From: Pipra filicauda | Lineage: Eukaryota > Chordata > Aves > Passeriformes > Pipridae | Assembly: GCF_003945595.2 (NCBI RefSeq) | Contig: NW_024104283.1 | Location: forward strand, 1,744,630-1,808,629 | Reading direction: 5' to 3' | DNA length: 64,000 bases | Shown here: positions 62,201 through 64,000 of the stretch, one piece after another | Layout of the letters: each line of letters begins with the position of its first letter | Numbering within the stretch: position 1 is the first letter of the stretch | Program-made: the position numbers and the translations under genes | Notes under the pieces: generated by a model | The model's input: the letters and a program-made list of their open reading frames with translations, nothing else | The model's database searches: none | What the model was told of the DNA's origin: nothing

Positions 62201-63420
62201 AAGTTTGACACACAGAATATGAAATGCTTAACAAGGGTATTAAAGATAAACTAATAGTTCATAGTGCAGCAAAGAAGCAGAGTGATTTAGTGCATTCTAG
62301 CAATCCAAAGACTTTTAATGGTGTTGAATTACATTAAAAAAAATTAATTGCTTTGATTGAATTTTTGATAGAGTTATCTTTTTCTAAAACATTTAAACTT
62401 TTCCTCCCTTTCTTCTGTAGCTTCTTTTGCTTCTAGCTATATAACACACAGAAGTTGTATATGTTGGCAGTAGTCATAACAGATAAGCAGAGTTATTCCC
62501 TTTGCTAGAGGGTGTAAAATCTTGATCCCGCTGATATTAGTGAGAATTTTGCTCTCAGCCTCAGGACTTGAATCAAAAAAAGCACCCTTTGCTACAGCTG
62601 GGTTTGAGTTTTCTAACAGAAGCAATTAATTGTGACTACTTAAGAGATCCGTATCACACTTGTAATCTTACAGGTGGCTTAAAGGGGAACAAAAGAGATG
62701 CTTTTCTGAGTCAATGCAGATATTGCAAAAATGAAGCAAAATCTTTTTGATATAGAACTTTGTTTATTCCCCTTTATGCTTTGGTCCATTTTGCAGCCAG
62801 ACTGGTGTGGTTCATATATTTGATGTCTGACTTGCAAAATTTTTAATCTTATTAGTAAGAGGAAAAGATAAAATTATTTTTAGCTTATAAAATAGAAGTA
62901 GTTTCATTTGTTGCTAGAATTTGTTTGTAGTCTGTTAAACTCTTAATGCTACTAATTTTGTATTTCTAAATGTATATACTTTAATGTGGAAATAATTATT
63001 TTTGCACACTCCCCCAACAAAGCAGTATCCAGAGAGAACAAATAATATTCACCTGCATTTCATGTGCTTCTAATCTATATAAATCTTCTAGCTGATGGAC
63101 TTGTGAAAATAGTTACTTTTTTGTTTTGAATATGTGAATGATTTCCAGGTTATTTCTTTGCTTTGATAATTGCAAAGGAGACTTCAATTTTGTGATCTTG
63201 AATTTCAGTTTCACAAATTATATTTATGCTGTTGGTTTATCACAGCAGTGTGTCTTCTCTCTAACACAGACAATAGTAAATACAGCTTTGGCTTGAGGAA
63301 AGCTATTCTTTTTTTTTTTTTTTCTTGGTCTCTGTAGAAATACTGCAACACAGTCCAGCTTGATTCTGGAATAGACTACAGGAAACGAGTGCTTCCAGCT
63401 GCTGGAAAACTTTACTACCT
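25024..63420 (+). CDS. AFG1L: AFG1L (LACE1), mitochondrial AAA+ ATPase, first 8 exons (partial)
   Basis: Joining 25024-25111, 27313-27536, 36249-36300, 36913-37014, 38295-38425, 43457-43556, 46466-46524 and 63338-63420 gives one open frame of 279 codons plus 2 nt. Phases match at each junction. The vertebrate protein is about 480 residues, so the rest lies beyond the window. The first 29 residues are Arg/Ala/Leu-rich without acidic residues, fitting a mitochondrial presequence. The family signature [10 protein letters not shown] (residues 57-66) follows. Walker A is GDVGTGKT (119-126), Walker B LLCFDEF (192-198), sensor 1 is probably N228 in [11 protein letters not shown], and R241 in GLQRANF is a plausible arginine finger. 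The AFG1/LACE1 family acts at the mitochondrial inner membrane in quality control, including turnover of nuclear-encoded cytochrome oxidase subunits. SNX3 is divergent upstream. Confidence 0.96.
25112..27312 (+). other. AFG1L intron 1
   Basis: The first 460 bp continue the CpG island and the rest is AT-rich. No repeat copy or extra exon is recognised. The long open frames in the GC-rich part are composition effects. Confidence 0.85.
27313..27536 (+). CDS. AFG1L: AFG1L exon 2
   Basis: Follows TTTTTTACAG and completes codon 30, covering residues 30-104 and ending TCAAAG/GTGAGG in phase 0. It carries the conserved N-terminal block [20 protein letters not shown], then [20 protein letters not shown], matching the helical region before the ATPase core in AFG1L. 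Confidence 0.95.
29501..29540 (+). mobile_element. Possible very short CR1 3' end
   Basis: About 40 bp reading GGGTCCCTTCCAACTTGAGA followed by TATTCTGTGAT, like the extreme 3' end of CR1. It is too short for certainty. Confidence 0.35.
33245..33335 (+). mobile_element. CR1 LINE 3' terminal fragment, sense
   Basis: Shows the CR1 3' hairpin CCTGCCCATGGCAGG, then GATCTTTAAGGTCCCTTCCA and the terminal ATTCTGTGATTCTATG repeats. It is a heavily 5'-truncated copy of about 90 bp. Confidence 0.85.
35945..35965. repeat. (TA)n microsatellite
   Basis: Alternating AT run with one G interruption in AFG1L intron 2. Confidence 0.8.
36249..36300 (+). CDS. AFG1L: AFG1L exon 3 (start of the ATPase core)
   Basis: A 52-nt exon between TTGCAG and GTAAGT, encoding [17 protein letters not shown] and one base of Gly122. 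It holds the strand leading into Walker A, and the motif itself is split by the following intron. Confidence 0.95.
36301..36912 (+). other. AFG1L intron 3 (612 bp)
   Basis: Short intron that interrupts the Walker A codons. The donor is strong (GTAAGT) and the acceptor ends TTGAAG. Nothing else is recognised. Confidence 0.9.
36913..37014 (+). CDS. AFG1L: AFG1L exon 4 (most of Walker A)
   Basis: Encodes the end of Gly122, then [20 protein letters not shown] and [13 protein letters not shown], 102 nt with phase 1 at both ends. It supplies the catalytic Lys125 and Thr126. The acceptor is the less common GAAG type. Because the exon is 34 codons and phase-symmetric, skipping it would keep the frame but remove nucleotide binding. 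Confidence 0.96.
37015..38294 (+). other. AFG1L intron 4
   Basis: 1.28-kb AT-rich intron with a TA microsatellite at 37235-37251. The acceptor ends CAATTAAG. Confidence 0.9.
37235..37251. repeat. (TA)n microsatellite
   Basis: Uninterrupted AT dinucleotides in AFG1L intron 4. Confidence 0.8.
38295..38425 (+). CDS. AFG1L: AFG1L exon 5 (Walker B)
   Basis: Encodes the rest of Arg156 ([20 protein letters not shown]), then [20 protein letters not shown] and DEFQ, residues 156-199. The acceptor is TTAAG/GA, a weak AAG type, and the donor is CAG/GTAAAA. Walker B LLCFDEF is at its end, with E197 the expected catalytic glutamate. Confidence 0.95.
38426..43456 (+). other. AFG1L intron 5 (5 kb)
   Basis: AT-rich intron with a 27-base T run at 41186-41212. 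No CR1 or LTR copy is recognised. Confidence 0.85.
41186..41212. repeat. Poly(T) tract, 27 T
   Basis: A pure run of 27 T preceded by T/C-rich sequence. No retroposed body is recognisable on its right side, where one would be expected for a minus-strand poly(A) tail. Confidence 0.85.
43457..43556 (+). CDS. AFG1L: AFG1L exon 6 (sensor 1)
   Basis: Encodes residues 200-232, [18 protein letters not shown] followed by [15 protein letters not shown], between TCTACAG and GTAAAA. The [11 protein letters not shown] strand and N228 form the sensor 1 region characteristic of the family. Confidence 0.96.
43557..46465 (+). other. AFG1L intron 6
   Basis: 2.9-kb AT-rich intron without recognised repeats or RNA genes. 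The plus-strand frames at 45511-45855 and 45929-46171 have no known motif. Confidence 0.85.
46466..46524 (+). CDS. AFG1L: AFG1L exon 7
   Basis: Encodes [20 protein letters not shown], residues 233-252, between TTTCAG and GTAAGG. R241 in LQRANF is a candidate arginine finger acting on the neighbouring subunit. Confidence 0.95.
47884..47949. repeat. 22-bp tandem repeat, 3 copies
   Basis: Units at 47884-47905, 47906-47927 and 47928-47949, each starting AGCAAATCATTCTTTTCTA. The first two are identical and the third has one mismatch. Confidence 0.9.
48839..48863. repeat. Perfect 10-bp inverted repeat (hairpin)
   Basis: GTGTTACTGG at 48839-48848 pairs exactly with CCAGTAACAC at 48854-48863, leaving a 5-base loop. 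It would be transcribed as part of AFG1L intron 7. No function is known to me. Confidence 0.7.
49044..49789 (+). mobile_element. Solo LTR of an endogenous retrovirus (ERVL-like), 746 bp
   Basis: The element runs from TGTTCTAG to CCAGCACA and is flanked by a perfect 5-bp duplication, GGCTA at 49039-49043 and 49790-49794. TG...CA ends and a 5-bp duplication are hallmarks of LTR integration, and 5 bp fits ERVL and some ERVK groups. A TATA box (TATATAAA, 49449-49456) lies just past the middle, giving the sense orientation. No gag, pol or env sequence is attached, so the internal part was lost by LTR-LTR recombination. The text resembles avian ERVL LTRs as I recall them, but the family name needs a repeat library. 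Confidence 0.75.
49449..49456 (+). promoter_or_regulatory. TATA box in the intronic solo LTR
   Basis: TATATAAA about 405 bp into the 746-bp LTR, a position compatible with a U3 promoter directing transcription along the AFG1L sense strand. Activity is inferred. Confidence 0.5.
50176..51154 (-). mobile_element. CR1 LINE, antisense, with much of the RT C-terminal coding region
   Basis: On the minus strand from 51154 it encodes the end of the reverse transcriptase ([20 protein letters not shown], then the FADD catalytic box in KFADDIKLG). After one stop at 50966-50964 it stays open in the same frame from 50948 to 50253 through the CR1 C-terminal domain ([40 protein letters not shown]). A frame change near 50350 moves the WNGLPRAV block to another frame. 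It ends with the 3' UTR and inverted ATTCTGTG-type repeats at 50176. It is 5'-truncated and inactive but less decayed than the other copies here. Confidence 0.9.
51180..51575 (-). mobile_element. CR1 LINE, antisense, second copy with internal deletion
   Basis: Begins with inverted CR1 terminal sequence (ATCACAGAATCGTTAAGGTT) followed by the complement of a CR1 3' end of a different subfamily from its neighbour. It jumps from the [13 protein letters not shown] block directly to sequence that normally lies several hundred bases further upstream (ACTTGGCCTTGTTGAAC). Its 3' end is only about 25 bp from the 5' end of the CR1 at 50176-51154. Confidence 0.85.
52584..52605 (-). other. G-rich tract (possible G-quadruplex, minus strand)
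   Basis: The plus strand shows runs of 2, 6, 6 and 3 C separated by 1-3 bases, so the minus strand has matching G runs. A two- or three-layer quadruplex is possible on the DNA template strand. The transcript of AFG1L would be C-rich here. Confidence 0.35.
54335..54426. repeat. T-rich low-complexity tracts
   Basis: An 18-base T run at 54335-54352 and a 39-base T/C tract at 54388-54426, separated by about 35 bp of ordinary sequence. No associated retroposed body is recognised. Confidence 0.8.
56390..56800 (-). mobile_element. CR1 LINE, antisense, third intron 7 copy
   Basis: Starts with inverted CR1 terminal repeats (CACAGAATCAGAGAATTGCA) and GTTGGAAGGGAT. It continues with the complement of CR1 coding sequence (CAATGACC, GAGACCTCAAC, CTCGAAGGCAGG on the minus strand) to about 56800. 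It is more diverged than the copies at 50-51 kb. The long plus-strand open frame over it (56422-56916) is the reverse side of this element. Confidence 0.8.
57881..57964. repeat. Direct repeat copy A (about 84 bp)
   Basis: Starts GTGGGTTTGACAGTTAAGTG and contains GGCTGTTGATTAGGATTC. A diverged copy lies 1,054 bp downstream in the same orientation. Similarity stops sharply on both sides. No repeat family is recognised. Confidence 0.8.
58935..59016. repeat. Direct repeat copy B (about 82 bp)
   Basis: Starts GTGGGTTTGACAATTAAGTG and contains GGCTGTTGATTAGGATTC. It differs from copy A at about a dozen positions. The two copies share no flanking sequence. Confidence 0.8.
63338..63420 (+). CDS. AFG1L: AFG1L exon 8 (last in the window)
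   Basis: Follows a long pyrimidine tract ending TCTGTAG. It encodes [20 protein letters not shown] then AAGKLYY and two bases of codon 280, with donor GTAAGT. The first residue is Lys, where the human protein as I recall it has Glu. The remaining exons lie beyond position 64000. Confidence 0.94.
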
Positions 63421-64000
63421 GTAAGTTTATCTATGATATTGTATTTGCTCTCTTTTTCCTTTTTATTAGCCAACAATTTCCTAGTCAATGGGAAATGAAA
63501 AATGTATAGTAGAATTAGCAGGGTGTGACTTTTCCTTTTTTTGCCTTCTGGTCCATTTTGTTCAGCAAACCGCCTTCCATTATGCCTTGATATTAACTTC
63601 ATTAAACTATATTTTCAGTATCCACACTAGCATCATTTATAATGTGTGACTGAATAAAAACTAATTAGATTTTTTGGGGAGGTGTGGTGTTTGGAGAACT
63701 GAAGTGACAGATGGTTAGAAAGTAATGAATATCCTCTTGTGAGAGATTGCACAATTCTCTTATAATAGAAGAACATCCTTATTGTATTTAAGTAATTAAG
63801 TATTTATAGAAATCCAATGACAAGGATTCATTTAATTTTGGGTGTTTCGAGTGCTGTCGATGAAAAATCCCAACACCCTCCTGTTTTGACAGATTGTTTT
63901 TGTTTGTCATGACAAAATTTCTTTAGCCCTTTATATTTGCAAATAAATAATTTTTAAAAGATATTCACATTTATGCTTATGGTTGCAGCATAAATCTGCC
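63421..64000 (+). other. Start of AFG1L intron 8
   Basis: Opens with donor GTAAGT and runs off the window. AT-rich, with no further exon or repeat recognised. Confidence 0.9.

Larger units (their letters stand above)
46525..63337 (+). other. AFG1L intron 7 (16.8 kb)
   Basis: The largest intron in the window and the main site of mobile DNA. It holds a three-copy 22-bp tandem repeat (47884-47949), a perfect hairpin (48839-48863), a solo LTR (49044-49789), two abutting antisense CR1 copies (50176-51575), T-rich tracts (54335-54426), another antisense CR1 (56390-56800) and an 82-bp direct repeat pair near 57881 and 58935. The rest, including 59017-63337, is AT-rich with nothing recognisable. Confidence 0.85.

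Noticed and set aside
1..64000. CRISPR arrays, operons, phage or other prokaryotic systems
   Set aside because: Intron-exon structure, CR1 elements and CpG islands show vertebrate DNA. The few tandem repeats lack spacer structure.

Overview
This window is vertebrate nuclear DNA and almost certainly comes from a bird. It has short GT-AG exons in long AT-rich introns, two CpG-island promoters, several 5'-truncated CR1 LINE retrotransposons and LTR fragments of endogenous-retrovirus type. There is no sign of a prokaryotic, plasmid or phage origin. The species cannot be fixed from the sequence alone.

Layout. Positions 1-850 are intergenic sequence beyond the 3' end of SNX3. SNX3 lies on the minus strand with coding exons at 17759-17920, 5506-5601, 5001-5125 and 1440-1545, and a 3' UTR reaching about 855. 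It is complete and gives a 162-residue PX-domain sorting nexin. Its CpG-island promoter is near 17600-18300. About 7 kb of intergenic sequence follows, ending in an inverted pair of CR1 fragments, one of them split by a 376-bp LTR-like insert. AFG1L (LACE1) then starts on the plus strand in a second CpG island (about 24905-25575). Eight of its exons are present (25024-25111, 27313-27536, 36249-36300, 36913-37014, 38295-38425, 43457-43556, 46466-46524, 63338-63420) and the gene runs off the right edge. Intron 7 (16.8 kb) holds three antisense CR1 copies, a solo LTR with a perfect 5-bp target-site duplication, a three-copy 22-bp tandem repeat and a diverged 82-bp direct repeat.

The two genes are divergent, head-to-head neighbours, the same arrangement known in mammals. 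They have unrelated jobs: SNX3 recycles membrane cargo from endosomes with retromer, and AFG1L is a mitochondrial AAA+ ATPase involved in protein quality control. Both promoters carry sequences resembling the ZNF143/THAP11 binding motif.

I found no novel multi-gene system. The observations most worth checking are an in-frame exon holding most of the AFG1L Walker A motif and flanked by two AAG acceptors, the intronic solo LTR with a TATA-like element, the diverged 82-bp direct repeat in intron 7, the palindromic double poly(A) signal in the promoter-proximal LTR, and the shared promoter motif.
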